A stretch of DNA of 64,000 bases from Geodermatophilus saharensis (GCF_900188205.1 NZ_FZOH01000003.1:270539-334538), one strand, 5' to 3'; shown: positions 1 to 8,756, counted from the first letter of the stretch. A program made the numbers and translations. The notes: a model not told the origin generated them from the sequence alone.

Positions 1-1666
1 CGTCCGGCACGTTGCCGGCGGAGGGCAGGTCGGCCGTCAGCTGCCAGAAGGTCACGAACGGGATCCACCGCACCGCGTGGACGACGTCGTCGCCCCGGTG
101 CTCCTCCAGCCAGGTCGGGCGGGCGTACAGCAGCTCCGGGGTCCACCACACGATGGGGTCGGAGGGGTGCACGAGGTAGAGCACCCGGGAGCCGTCCCAC
201 GGCTCCCCGGTGGGCGCGACGTCCTCGGCGGGGTCGTCGGTGAACCGGACCGTGCGCCCGTCGCGGTACTCGGGTGCGACCTCGCGGCTGCCCTCGTCGC
301 GGTCGCTGACGAACTCCCGGTAGAGGGTGTTGAACTCCGGCGGGCCGGCGAACACCGCACCGCCGGTCCGGTTGCGCAGGTCGTACTCGCCGCTGAACGC
401 GGTCTCGCCGCCGAAGGAGCCCAGGCTCTCCCCGGCCACGAGCAGGCGGGGCCGGTCGTCGAGCGGCAGCCGGTTCCAGCGCTCGTACACCGCGTCGAAG
501 AGCTCCCGGCCGGCCTCCCGGGCCCGGTCGCTGTCGACCACGTAGGACAGCACCGACGGGAGGTAGGAGTACTGGATGGCCACCGTGGCGCTGTCGCCGC
601 CGGCGAGGTACTCCAGCGAGTCCACCGCGCCGGGGTCGACCCAGCCCGACCCCGTGGTGGTGACCACCAGCAGGTACGCGCGGTCGAAGCCGCCCGCGCG
701 GGCGAGGTCGTCGACGGCCAGCCGGGCGCGCAGTTCGGCGCTCGCGGCGGAGTCCAGCCCGGCGTAGGCGCGCACCGGCTGCCGGGCCGCCGCCCCGGTG
801 AACGCGCCGATGTCCCCGGCCGACGGGCCGGTGCCCACGAACGTGCGGCCCTCGCGGCCGAGGGAGGTCCAGCTGATCAGCGACCCGGGTCCGCCCGAGC
901 GCTCGGGCACCACGGGCTGCGCCACCCCGTCGTCGGTCCGGTCGTTGCGCAGGGAGAAGGCCCGGTCGGCGGCGGCGACGAGCTGGTCGACCACGACACC
1001 GGTCAGCAGGAGCAGCACGCCGGTCAGGACGACGGCCCAGCCGAGCAGCCGGGCGGCGCGCGCGCCGATCCACCGGTCGAGCAGCTGCGCGGTCCAGCTG
1101 CCGGCGCGCCGGATGGCCCGCGCCAGGGCGACGAGGACGACGAATACCACGCCGGCGACCAGCGGCACCACGACCACCGACACCGCGCTGTCGGCCGGCG
1201 CGTCCATCAGCTCCCGGATGCGCGCCTGCCAGTAGCGGCCGTACACGGTGGCCGCCACGACGCAGACCAGCGCGACCCCGGCGAGGACGAGCCACGAGCG
1301 CCGGCGGGCCCGGCGCGCGTCCCGGTCGACGACCGCGCGCCAGGCCGCGGCGACCGCCACCCCGACGCCGTAGCCGAAGGCGGCGGTGATGCCGCTGATG
1401 AGGCCCTGGGTCAGCCCGGTGCGCGGGAGCAGGGACGGGGTGAGCGACAGGCAGAAGAAGACGAGGGTGCCCACCGTGCCGGGCAGGGTGTAGCGGAACG
1501 GGCGCCGGCGCGGTCGCTCGCGGGCCGGGCGCCGTCCGCGCCGGGCGCCGTCGGCCCCGGTCCGGTCGCCGGGGGCCGCGGGCCGGTCCGCCTGGTCCCG
1601 CGGCTCCGGGACCGACGCCGGGAGCGTCTCGCGGGACGGCCGTTCCCGGGACGCGGAGCTGGACAC
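1..1666 (-). CDS. alpha/beta-hydrolase family membrane protein (Abhydrolase_9 type), C-terminus beyond window
   Basis: The 3' end lies outside the window, so only about 555 residues are visible. The start is GTG at 1666, preceded by GGAGG at good spacing. An Arg-rich cytoplasmic N-terminus is followed by roughly four or five hydrophobic segments within the first 230 residues, then a soluble alpha/beta-hydrolase domain carrying the nucleophile elbow GESLG. This matches the family formerly called DUF2305: an N-terminal membrane domain plus a hydrolase domain of unknown substrate. A lipid or cell-envelope ester is a guess. DUF5996 lies 73 bp upstream on the same strand, so co-transcription is possible. 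Confidence 0.85.
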   Translation of the reverse strand, partial: MSSSASRERPSRETLPASVPEPRDQADRPAAPGDRTGADGARRGRRPARERPRRRPFRYTLPGTVGTLVFFCLSLTPSLLPRTGLTQGLISGITAAFGYGVGVAVAAAWRAVVDRDARRARRRSWLVLAGVALVCVVAATVYGRYWQARIRELMDAPADSAVSVVVVPLVAGVVFVVLVALARAIRRAGSWTAQLLDRWIGARAARLLGWAVVLTGVLLLLTGVVVDQLVAAADRAFSLRNDRTDDGVAQPVVPERSGGPGSLISWTSLGREGRTFVGTGPSAGDIGAFTGAAARQPVRAYAGLDSAASAELRARLAVDDLARAGGFDRAYLLVVTTTGSGWVDPGAVDSLEYLAGGDSATVAIQYSYLPSVLSYVVDSDRAREAGRELFDAVYERWNRLPLDDRPRLLVAGESLGSFGGETAFSGEYDLRNRTGGAVFAGPPEFNTLYREFVSDRDEGSREVAPEYRDGRTVRFTDDPAEDVAPTGEPWDGSRVLYLVHPSDPIVWWTPELLYARPTWLEEHRGDDVVHAVRWIPFVTFWQLTADLPSAGNVPD

Positions 1667-1739
1667 GGCGACCTCCGTCCTGCGGGGAGCACGACCGAGG
1701 GTCCGCCGCCCGGTCCCTCCCCGGCAAGGGGGTCGGGCC

Positions 1740-2651
1740 TCACGCCCCCGCCGGGTCCGGGGCGCCGTCCGGGTGCGGCCAGCGGCCCGTGGCCGCCGCG
1801 GCGTCGTGGGTCGAGGTGAGGAACCGCAGCAGGTGCGCGTCGGGGTCGTCGGCGGCCCGGACGTCGGCGTAGGGGAGCAGGAACTCCCCGAGGGCCCCGT
1901 CGTAGGCCGCGCCGGCCGGCTCGACGGCGGCCTCGCGGTACCCCGGGGGCTCCGGGTAGGCGTAGGCGTAGAACGCGCCCTCGGCGGCGCCGCCGGGCCA
2001 GTACCCGCAGCTGGAGACCTCCTCGCGGTAGGCCTCCTCCATCACCCGGTCCGGGCAGTTGGGCACGCCGCCGGGGTGCCGTGGGGCGGCGCGGCCGGAG
2101 AAGCGGGTGGTGGCGAGGTCGAAGGCGCCCCAGAAGAAGTGCACCGGGCTGGCCTTGCCGCGGAACCGGCCGCGGAAGACGCTCAGCACCCGGTGCGCGC
2201 TCACCAGCGAGGTCCAGAAGCGGTGGACGGCGTCGGCGTCGTAGCTCGCGTGCTCGTGGTCCTGGTCGAACGGGATCGCGTCGGGCAGCTCCACCGGCAC
2301 CGGCCGGACGGGGACGTCCACGCCCAGCTCGTGCAGGGAGGACCGGAACTCGCGGTGGAAGTCGGCCACGCTGCGCGGCTCGAGCGCCATCCGGCGGGTC
2401 GCCCCGGTCGTCGTGTGCACCAGCAGCCGGTGGTCGGTGAGGTCGAAGACCACCTCCAGCCCCAGCCCGCTGCGGTAGGGCACGAGCGAGGTGGTCAGCC
2501 CCCGCGCGGTCACGTACAGGGGCACCTGCCACCAGTGGTTGACCTCCGGCGCCAGCGCCAGCCGGACCTTGCCGACGACCTGCGTCCACAGGTGCAGCGT
2601 GTCGCGGGTGTCCTGCCACTCCGCCACCGGCAGCGCCGGCCAGCCCGCCAC
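1740..2651 (-). CDS. DUF5996 family protein
   Basis: 303 residues from GTG at 2651, with GGAG about 5 nt upstream; the frame stays open further upstream but only as low-complexity sequence. The start of the protein (WPALPVAEWQDTRDTLHLW) and the segments VNHWWQVPLYVTARG and PVHFFWGAFDLATTRFSGR are typical of DUF5996 proteins. It is soluble, with no signal peptide. The function of the family is unknown to me. It lies between the membrane hydrolase and the DUF5709 gene, all on the minus strand with short gaps, which suggests one transcript starting ahead of the DUF5709 gene. Confidence 0.85.
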   Translation of the reverse strand: MAGWPALPVAEWQDTRDTLHLWTQVVGKVRLALAPEVNHWWQVPLYVTARGLTTSLVPYRSGLGLEVVFDLTDHRLLVHTTTGATRRMALEPRSVADFHREFRSSLHELGVDVPVRPVPVELPDAIPFDQDHEHASYDADAVHRFWTSLVSAHRVLSVFRGRFRGKASPVHFFWGAFDLATTRFSGRAAPRHPGGVPNCPDRVMEEAYREEVSSCGYWPGGAAEGAFYAYAYPEPPGYREAAVEPAGAAYDGALGEFLLPYADVRAADDPDAHLLRFLTSTHDAAAATGRWPHPDGAPDPAGA

Positions 2652-2689
2652 TCCGGCTCCGGCTCCGTCCTGGGGACCGGGACCCGCGC

Positions 2690-3199
2690 TCAGGACGGGT
2701 CCCCCCAGACGGCGGAGCGGTCGGCGTCGCGGTCGGCGACGACGTGCACGGCGGCCTCCTCGGCCGAGGCGGCGGCCGAGTCGATGCCGGCGTCGGCGGC
2801 GTGCAGTTCGGGCTCCTCGTCGTCCCACTCGCCGTCGTCCTCGACCAGCCGGCCGGCCCGCCGGTCGCCGACCTCGTCGTCGAGCGGCTCGCCGTCGGTG
2901 TCGGAGGTGTCGCCGAGGCCGTCGCCCTCGACCCGCCCGTCCTCCAGCCGGTCGGTGTCGGGCAGCTCGCGGGCCAGGCGGCCGCTGAGGCCCTCCCCGG
3001 CGGACTCCTCCCGCTCGGTGGTGCCCCACTCGTCGACGCCCCACGGCCGCTCGGCCGGGGACCAGCCGGTGTCGAGGACGTCGTCGACCCCGTCGAGGTC
3101 CTCCAGGGTGTCCTTCGCGTCGAGGAGGCCGGTGTCCTCCTCGGGGTCGGTGCCGTCGGTGTCGTAGATGCCGTCGGTGCCGAAGCTCCCGGTGCCCAT
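2690..3199 (-). CDS. DUF5709 family acidic protein
   Basis: 169 residues, ATG at 3199 with GGGAGGGG upstream. The protein is strongly acidic (repeated DTDGTDPEED-like stretches), with the DUF5709 pattern: an N-terminal YDTDGTDP region, then LDDGW-like and WGTTEREE segments. It is probably cytoplasmic and largely disordered; its function is unknown. It is first in a minus-strand run with DUF5996 and the membrane hydrolase. About 86 nt upstream sits one of four copies of the TGACCGATGC element, so it is probably controlled together with the dehalogenase and molybdoenzyme genes. Confidence 0.85.
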   Translation of the reverse strand: MGTGSFGTDGIYDTDGTDPEEDTGLLDAKDTLEDLDGVDDVLDTGWSPAERPWGVDEWGTTEREESAGEGLSGRLARELPDTDRLEDGRVEGDGLGDTSDTDGEPLDDEVGDRRAGRLVEDDGEWDDEEPELHAADAGIDSAAASAEEAAVHVVADRDADRSAVWGDPS

Positions 3200-3284
3200 G
3201 CCGGCGCCCCTCCCGGTCGGTGGCCGGCGGCCGCCGACCGCCCGCCGCTGGTGCGGCGAGCATCGGGTCCGGCATAGCGAGCCT

Positions 3285-3301
3285 GCATCGGTCATCTGAC
3301 T
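3285..3301 (-). promoter_or_regulatory. TGACCGATGC element, copy 1 (ahead of DUF5709 gene)
   Basis: Read on the minus strand this is AGTCAGATGACCGATGC: a near-palindrome (AGTCA, 2 nt, TGACC) followed by GATGC. The other copies are at 7022-7038, 7343-7359 and 10732-10748, and all four point towards the downstream start codon. Role as operator or promoter is inferred. Confidence 0.55.
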
Positions 3302-3379
3302 GAGCGCGCACGTCCCGTCGCGGCGGCGGACGCCCACGGGCGTGTCGGGCGGCCGGGCCGGCCGCGTGCCCGGGGCGGT

Positions 3380-3413
3380 TGTTCCCCTCCCCGCTCGCGA
3401 GAGACGCTCTCGC
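3380..3413 (+). promoter_or_regulatory. Composite inverted-repeat element ahead of LAL regulator 1
   Basis: TGTTCCCCT, 8 nt, then the perfect inverted repeat GCGAGAG (3397-3403), 3 nt, CTCTCGC (3407-3413). The same layout with identical spacing occurs on the minus strand at 16288-16320, upstream of the second LAL regulator. It ends 78 nt before the regulator start. The rest of 3200-3490 has no credible gene. Confidence 0.5.
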
Positions 3414-3490
3414 CTCCACGGGGGCCGGCCGGCCGTCCGTACCCGGCCGACCGGTCGGGACGGGACGGCTCCGAGGTGGAGGGGGCACCG

Positions 3491-6286
3491 GTGGACGACG
3501 GCGACGCAGCACACCCGGCCGGGGGACTGGTGGGCCGGTCGGAGGAGTCCGCCCTGCTGGCCTCCTTCCTGGAGCGGGCGGCCCGGTCCGGCGCGGCCCT
3601 GCTGCTCACCGGTGAGCCGGGGGTCGGCCGCACGGCGCTGCTCGACCTCGCCGCGCGGGCCGCGGCCGCCTCGGGCACCCGGGTGCTGTCCTCGGCGGGC
3701 GCCGAGGTGGAGGCGGAGGTGCCCTTCGCCGGGCTGCACCAGCTGCTCGTGCCGGTGCTCGACGAGTGGGCCGCCCTGTCGCCGCTGCACCGCGGCGCCC
3801 TCGCCCGCAGCCTCGGCTACCAGGCCGGCCCGCCCGCCGACCGGCTGGTGGTCTCCACCGCCGTCCTCACCCTGCTGCGCCGGGTCGCCGACGGCGGGCC
3901 GGTACTGCTGGTCGTCGACGACCTGCAGTGGCTCGACCGGGTCAGCGTCGCGGTGCTCGGCTTCGTCGCCCGCCGGCTCTCCGGCGCCCGCGTGGGGCTG
4001 CTCGCCGCGGCCCGCACGGAGGACGACGGGTCCCTCCCGCCGGCCGGCCTGCCCGAGCACGAGGTGCGGCCCCTGGACGACGGGGCGGCCGCGGAGCTGG
4101 TGGGCAGTCGCCACCCGGCGATGGCCGAGCGGGTGCGCCGGCGCATCGTCGCCGCGGCCCGGGGCAACCCCGTCGCGCTCCTCGAGCTGCCGGACCAGCT
4201 CAGCGGGCGGCAGCGCGCGGCCCTCGAGGCGCTGCCCCCGGTGCTGCCGCTGGGCCGCCGGCTGCGGACCCGGTTCGCCGGCCGGGTGGCCGACCTGCCG
4301 CCGGCCACCCGGCGGTTGCTGCTGCTGGCCGCCCTGGAGGGCACCGGCGACCTCGCCGTCCTGGGCGCGGCCTCCCCCGGGGAGGACTGGCTCGACGTCC
4401 TGGCCCCGGCCGAGGAGGCCGGCCTGGTGCACGTCGACGCGGACACCCAGCGGGTGTCCCTGCGGCACCCGCTCACCGGCTCGGCCGCCGTCGAGCTGGC
4501 CACCAGCGGCGACCGCCGCCGCGCCCACCTGGCGCTGGCCGACGTCCTCGCCGACCAGCCCGACCGCCGGGCCTGGCACCTGGCCGAGGCCGCCGTCGGC
4601 TCCGACGGGCAGGCGGCGGACCTGCTCGACGAGGCCGCGCACCGCGCGCTGCGCCGCGGCGACGGCGGACGCGCCGTCGCCGCGCTGCTGCGCGCCGCCG
4701 ACCTGAGCCCCTCCGGCGCCGCGCGGGCCCGCCGCCTGTCCCGCGCCGCCTACCTCGGCGCCCGGGTCCTCGGCGACCTGCGCAGCGTCCCCTCCCTGCT
4801 GCTGCAGGCCCGGCGGGCCGACCCCGACGGGGGGGACGCCCTGCCGGCGGCGCTGGCCGCCGCCGTCCACCTGTTCCTGGGCCCCGGCGACGCCGACAGC
4901 GCCCACGCCGGGCTGGTCCGGGCGATCGGGTCGGCGCTGCGCGGCCCGGTCGGGTCCGGCGACCTCGACGAGGCGCTGTCGGACCTGCTCGACGTCTGCT
5001 GCGCCGCGGGCCGCGCCGACCGGTGGCCGCCCCTGGAGTCGGCGACCGCCCGGCTCGGTCCCCGGCTCGGGCCCGTCCTCGCCGTCGCCCGCAGCACCCG
5101 CGGCGCCCCGGCGCGCACCACCGCCGCGGACCTGAGCCGGCTCGACGGCGTGCTCGCCGGGATCGACGCCGAGGCCGACCCGGCGCGGATCGTGCGGATC
5201 GGTGCCGCCGCCCTCGCCGTCGACCGGCTGGAGGAGTGCCGGCCGGCGCTGTGGCGGGTGGTCTGGGACGGCCGGGAGGGCGGTGCCGCCGGCTCCGCGG
5301 TCGGCGCGCTGGTCCTGCTCTCCCGCGACGCCTTCGACGCGGGCCGGTGGGGAGAGGCCCGCCGCACCGCCGAGGAGGCCGTCGAGCGGGGCGAGGCGCT
5401 GGACCACCGGCTGCCCGCCGCCACCGCGACCGGCGTCCTGGCGCTGCTCGCCGCCGCCGAGGGCGACGGCGCGACGGCCCGCGCCCTGGCCGCCCGGGTG
5501 TCGTCCTGGGCCGGCCCGCGCGGCCTGCACGGGCTGGAGCACGCCGCCGCCCGCGCCCGCGCCCTGGCCGCGCTGGCGGCGGGGGACGTGGAGGAGGCCT
5601 ACCGGCAGGGGACGGCGGTCGGCCCGCCCGGGCTGCTGCCGCCGCACCTGCCGGTGGCCCTGGAGGTCCCCCTGGACCTGGTCGAGGCCGCGGTGCGCAC
5701 CGGCCGGCGCGCGGAGGCGGCGGCGCACGCGGCGGCGCTGCGCGAGCTGGAGGTCGTCCGGCTGCGTCCCCGGCCGGCGCTGCTGGCGGCCGGCTGCGCC
5801 GCGCTGGCCGCGCCCGACGACCGCGCCGCCGCCTGCTTCGAGGAGGCGATGGCCGTGCCCGGCGCCGACCGCCACCCCTTCGAGCACGCCCGGGTGCGGC
5901 TGGCCTACGGCGAGCACCTGCGCCGGGTCCGGGCCACGGGGGCCGCCAGGCTGCACCTGGCCGCCTCGCTCGAGGCGTTCACCCGGCTCGGGGCCCGGCC
6001 GTGGGCGGCGCGGGCCGAGCACGAGCTGCGGGCGACGGGGGTGTCCCGGTCCCCGGCCGGCCGGGCCGCGCCGGTCGAGCTCACCCCCCAGGAGCACGAA
6101 ATCTCGCTGCTGGCCGCGTCGGGGCTGACCAACAAGCAGATCGGCGCGCAGCTCTACCTCTCGCCGCGGACGGTGAGCGCGCACCTGTACCGGGTGTTCC
6201 CCAAGCTCGGCATCTCCTCGCGCGCGGCGTTGCGGGACGCGCTCACCCGTGTCCCGCAGGAGGCCGGGAACCGGGAGCCGGCGTGA
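3491..6286 (+). CDS. LuxR-family transcriptional regulator, LAL type (AAA ATPase + TPR-like + HTH)
   Basis: About 931 residues. GTG at 3491 is preferred over the in-frame GTG at 3476 because GGAGGGGG sits just ahead of it. Order: P-loop at residues 41-48 (GEPGVGRT), Walker B VLLVVDDLQWLD, a long Ala/Leu-rich helical repeat region, and a C-terminal GerE/LuxR helix-turn-helix (LTPQEHEISLL to NKQIGAQLYLSPRTVSAHL). LAL proteins couple nucleotide or effector binding to transcription activation. The invariant P-loop Lys is Arg here, which may weaken ATP hydrolysis. The 3' end overlaps the convergent TetR gene by 44 bp. Confidence 0.9.
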   Translation: MDDGDAAHPAGGLVGRSEESALLASFLERAARSGAALLLTGEPGVGRTALLDLAARAAAASGTRVLSSAGAEVEAEVPFAGLHQLLVPVLDEWAALSPLHRGALARSLGYQAGPPADRLVVSTAVLTLLRRVADGGPVLLVVDDLQWLDRVSVAVLGFVARRLSGARVGLLAAARTEDDGSLPPAGLPEHEVRPLDDGAAAELVGSRHPAMAERVRRRIVAAARGNPVALLELPDQLSGRQRAALEALPPVLPLGRRLRTRFAGRVADLPPATRRLLLLAALEGTGDLAVLGAASPGEDWLDVLAPAEEAGLVHVDADTQRVSLRHPLTGSAAVELATSGDRRRAHLALADVLADQPDRRAWHLAEAAVGSDGQAADLLDEAAHRALRRGDGGRAVAALLRAADLSPSGAARARRLSRAAYLGARVLGDLRSVPSLLLQARRADPDGGDALPAALAAAVHLFLGPGDADSAHAGLVRAIGSALRGPVGSGDLDEALSDLLDVCCAAGRADRWPPLESATARLGPRLGPVLAVARSTRGAPARTTAADLSRLDGVLAGIDAEADPARIVRIGAAALAVDRLEECRPALWRVVWDGREGGAAGSAVGALVLLSRDAFDAGRWGEARRTAEEAVERGEALDHRLPAATATGVLALLAAAEGDGATARALAARVSSWAGPRGLHGLEHAAARARALAALAAGDVEEAYRQGTAVGPPGLLPPHLPVALEVPLDLVEAAVRTGRRAEAAAHAAALRELEVVRLRPRPALLAAGCAALAAPDDRAAACFEEAMAVPGADRHPFEHARVRLAYGEHLRRVRATGAARLHLAASLEAFTRLGARPWAARAEHELRATGVSRSPAGRAAPVELTPQEHEISLLAASGLTNKQIGAQLYLSPRTVSAHLYRVFPKLGISSRAALRDALTRVPQEAGNREPA

Positions 6287-6920
6287 CCGGCGGGTGCTCC
6301 GGCGGCGGTGGCGCGCACGGCCGGGAGCCGTCGACCTCGAGCAGCCGGCGCACCCGCGCGTAGGCCGCCTCGGTGGCCGTGGGCAGGTGGTCGGTGTGCC
6401 CGCCCCGCCACGACCGGACGGCCAGCCGCAGCACGACCAGCCCGAGGGCCGCCTCGGCGACGACGTCGTCGTCGGGTGCGGGCAGGCCGCGCAGTTCGGC
6501 CAGCCCCTGAGCGAGCCCCGTCTCGACGTCGCGCTGGACGGCGAGCGTCCGCCGCATGAGGCCGTCGTGGCCGAGGACGATGCCGTCGCGCAGCGTCAGC
6601 GACGGCAGCTGCGACTGCAGGTGGCCGGCGAAGTGCACCAGCACCCGCAGCAGCTGCCGGGAGGGGGCGGTCTCCCCGCGCGCGGACGCGACGGCGGCCT
6701 GCAGCGCGGTGCCGAAGCCCGCCACGTAGTCGAAGACGACCTCCTCCTTGCTGCCGAAGTGGCGGTAGAAGGTGGCCGGCGCAACCTGCGCCTCCCGGCA
6801 GACGTCCTCGACGGTGACCTCGTCGAAGCCCCGCGCGGCGAACAGCCGCAGCGCCGTCTGCTCCAGCCTCTCGCGCGTCTGCCGGCGCTTGGCGTCACGC
6901 AGCGAGGCGGTCGCGCGCAT
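6243..6920 (-). CDS. TetR/AcrR family transcriptional regulator
   Basis: 225 residues, ATG at 6920 with GGAG about 8 nt upstream. The N-terminal HTH is clear: RERLEQTALRLFAARGF, then VEDVCREAQVAPATFYRHFGSKEEVV. The C-terminal ligand domain runs to a Pro-rich tail that overlaps the end of the LAL gene on the opposite strand. It is divergent from the small protein gene at 7137, so its operator probably lies in 6921-7136, which also holds an element copy and a strong hairpin. The ligand is unknown; the nearby dehalogenase is a possible target. Confidence 0.9.
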   Translation of the reverse strand: MRATASLRDAKRRQTRERLEQTALRLFAARGFDEVTVEDVCREAQVAPATFYRHFGSKEEVVFDYVAGFGTALQAAVASARGETAPSRQLLRVLVHFAGHLQSQLPSLTLRDGIVLGHDGLMRRTLAVQRDVETGLAQGLAELRGLPAPDDDVVAEAALGLVVLRLAVRSWRGGHTDHLPTATEAAYARVRRLLEVDGSRPCAPPPPEHPPVTPAPGSRPPAGHG

Positions 6921-7021
6921 GGCTGGCTCCGGGGCGGCTGGGCGTCGTCGGCGGGTGTGCCGTGGGGGGCATCCTGCCCGGTCAGGACGCCGTCGGGCAG
7001 GCCCCGGCGCGTCCCGGTGGC

Positions 7022-7038
7022 AGTCGCATGACCGATGC
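7022..7038 (+). promoter_or_regulatory. TGACCGATGC element, copy 2
   Basis: AGTCGCATGACCGATGC on the plus strand: the least symmetric palindrome of the four copies, but with the invariant 10-mer. It lies about 99 nt before the small protein gene and 102 nt from the divergent TetR start, so it could serve either. Confidence 0.5.
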
Positions 7039-7059
7039 GGCCGCCGCGCGGCCCGGACA

Positions 7060-7114
7060 CGGTGTCCCCGGGCCGGCGACACCGGCCCGGGGACACCGGG
7101 ACACCGGGACACCG
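7060..7114 (+). repeat. 17-bp perfect hairpin followed by three tandem GGACACCG units
   Basis: Arms 7060-7076 and 7082-7098 are perfectly complementary around a 5-nt loop. The last 8 nt of the right arm, GGACACCG, then repeat twice more (7099-7106, 7107-7114). The left arm's CGGTGTCC could therefore pair with any of three copies. It lies in the probable 5' leader of the gene at 7137. There is no U-run, so it is not a classic terminator. Confidence 0.6.
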
Positions 7115-7136
7115 GACCGAGGCGAGGGAGTGGGCC

Positions 7137-7316
7137 GTGCCGACCTACCGGATGGTGTACGGCGACGGCGAGCAGGTCGTGCGCGAGACCTTCGACGACG
7201 TGGTGGTGGAGCGCGAGGACGGCTGGACCGTGCTCTTCCGCGGGAACTCCGCGATCCTGCGGGTGCAGGACGAGCACGTGCAGTCCCTGGAGCGCGTCGA
7301 GCCGCAGCCGGGCTGA
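7137..7316 (+). CDS. small conserved hypothetical protein (59 aa)
   Basis: GTG at 7137 with GGGAG 7 nt upstream; 59 residues beginning VPTYRMVYGDGEQVVRE. The predicted fold is mostly beta (alternating hydrophobic residues: VVVEREDGWTVLFRG, ILRVQDEHVQSLERV), soluble, without Cys or signal sequence. I do not recognise a named family. It has an element copy and a strong hairpin in its leader, and another element copy separates it from the dehalogenase gene, so it is probably transcribed alone or variably with that gene. Confidence 0.65.
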   Translation: MPTYRMVYGDGEQVVRETFDDVVVEREDGWTVLFRGNSAILRVQDEHVQSLERVEPQPG

Positions 7317-7342
7317 CGCCGCCCCGGGCACCGGCCGGCCCC

Positions 7343-7359
7343 GGTCACATGACCGATGC
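7343..7359 (+). promoter_or_regulatory. TGACCGATGC element, copy 3 (ahead of dehalogenase)
   Basis: GGTCACATGACCGATGC: perfect palindrome GGTCA, 2 nt, TGACC followed by GATGC. It ends 60 nt before the dehalogenase start, the shortest spacing of the four copies. Confidence 0.55.
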
Positions 7360-7418
7360 CCCGGCCCGGTGACCTGCGCAGACTCGGCGCACGGCAGGCC
7401 CGCCGAGAGGAGCCCGAC

Positions 7419-8411
7419 ATGACCGGCCCCAGGGGAGGCACGCCCGGGCCCGGCGGCGACGGCTCCGGCGACGGGTTCGCCGGCTTCGCGCAGGCGCACC
7501 TCCCGGTCGGCGACGTCACGCTGCGGGTGCGCTCGGGCGGCTCGGGGCCGCCCCTGCTGCTGCTGCACGGCTACCCGGAGACCCACCTGATGTGGGGCGG
7601 CCTGGCCGGCGCGCTGGCCGAGGAGTTCACCGTGGTCGCGCCGGACCTGCGCGGCTACGGCGACAGCAGCCAGCCGCCGACCGTCCCCGGCCACGAGACC
7701 TACGGCAAGCGGGCGATGGCCGGCGACGGCGTGCGCCTCATGCGCCGGCTCGGCTTCGACCGCTTCGACGTCGTCGGTCACGACCGCGGCGGGCGGGCGG
7801 CCTACCGCATGGCCCTGGACCACCCGACGGCGGTGCGCCGGGTGACCGTCATGGACGTCGTCCCCACCGCCGAGGTGTGGGCCCGGGCCGACGCCCGCAC
7901 CGCCCTCGGCTACTGGCACTGGGCCTTCCTCGCCCTGCCCGAGCCGGTGCCCGAGCGGCTCATCGCCCCCGACCCGGAGTTCTTCTTCTTCGACGCCGAG
8001 TTCGGCGGCGCGATCCGCCGCTTCCGGCCGGAGGCGGTGGCCGACTACGCCCGCTGCGTGCGGGACCCGGCGGTGGTGCACGCCATCTGCGAGGACTACC
8101 GCGCCGGGGCCACCTGCGACCGGGACGACGACGAGGCCGACCGGGCCGCCGGGCGGCGGATCGGCTGCCCGCTGCAGGTGCTGTGGGCCGGCCGGGGCGC
8201 CCTGGCGTCCTGGTACGACACGCTGGCCGTCTGGCGGGAGTGGGCCGACGACGTCACCGGCGAGGCACTCGACAGCGGCCACTTCCTGGCCGAGGAGCGA
8301 CCGGCGGAGACGCTCGCGGCGATCCGCCGGTTCCACGGCGACGGCGGCGGAGACGGCCGCGCGGCGCGGCCGCTGCGCGCGGTCCCGGCCGACCACCGGT
8401 CCGGGACGTGA
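7419..8411 (+). CDS. haloacetate (fluoroacetate-type) dehalogenase, alpha/beta hydrolase
   Basis: 330 residues, ATG at 7419 with GAGAGGAG upstream. Hydrolyses a carbon-halogen bond of short haloacids through an Asp nucleophile. Visible residues fit the fluoroacetate dehalogenase group: oxyanion HGYPETH, nucleophile Asp122 in GHDRGGR with the two carboxylate-binding Arg (123, 126), Asp146, the His167-Trp168 pair of YWHW, Tyr227 in EDYRA, and catalytic His288 in DSGHF. An epoxide hydrolase is the main alternative, but the RxxR and HW pair argue for a haloacid. The His/Gly-rich C-terminus beyond residue 305 looks disordered. Followed after 41 nt by the DUF6510 gene, probably an operon. Confidence 0.85.
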   Translation: MTGPRGGTPGPGGDGSGDGFAGFAQAHLPVGDVTLRVRSGGSGPPLLLLHGYPETHLMWGGLAGALAEEFTVVAPDLRGYGDSSQPPTVPGHETYGKRAMAGDGVRLMRRLGFDRFDVVGHDRGGRAAYRMALDHPTAVRRVTVMDVVPTAEVWARADARTALGYWHWAFLALPEPVPERLIAPDPEFFFFDAEFGGAIRRFRPEAVADYARCVRDPAVVHAICEDYRAGATCDRDDDEADRAAGRRIGCPLQVLWAGRGALASWYDTLAVWREWADDVTGEALDSGHFLAEERPAETLAAIRRFHGDGGGDGRAARPLRAVPADHRSGT

Positions 8412-8452
8412 GGACGCCCGCGCCACGGGGCGCGGGGGAGGGGAGACACCCG

Positions 8453-8737
8453 ATGAGCGACCCGACGGGCGAGCCCGACCGCCGGCTGGACGGCAACGCG
8501 GCGGCCGGCGTGCTGACCGAGATGATGACCCTGGACCCGACCACCGCGATGGTCACCTGCGCGCACTGCGGCAACCGGTCGGCGCTGGGTGCGCACCTCG
8601 TCTACGCCGACGCCCCGGCCATGGTGGTCCGCTGCCCGGGCTGCATGCAGGTCGTCATGCGCTGCGCGTCCGACGAGGGCGGGCGGCGCCTGGAGATGAG
8701 CGGCGTGCTGCTGCTCGCCGCACCGCCGGCCGGCTGA
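8453..8737 (+). CDS. DUF6510 family zinc-ribbon protein
   Basis: 94 residues, ATG at 8453 with GGGGAGGGGAG upstream. After an acidic N-terminus comes the helix NAAAGVLTEMMTLDPTTA, then a probable zinc ribbon: CAHC in the middle and CPGC about 30 residues later, with one more Cys after. This matches DUF6510, a small actinobacterial family of unknown function. It directly follows the dehalogenase gene and ends in a convergent intergenic region. Confidence 0.85.
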   Translation: MSDPTGEPDRRLDGNAAAGVLTEMMTLDPTTAMVTCAHCGNRSALGAHLVYADAPAMVVRCPGCMQVVMRCASDEGGRRLEMSGVLLLAAPPAG

Positions 8738-8756
8738 CCGCCCCGGGGACGGTCCG

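Noticed and set aside
2690..6184. Very long open frame on the minus strand through the first LAL regulator and the DUF5709 gene
   Set aside because: Only the DUF5709 end is real. The rest is antisense to a clear LuxR gene, with Gly/Arg/Pro-rich meaningless sequence expected at this GC content.
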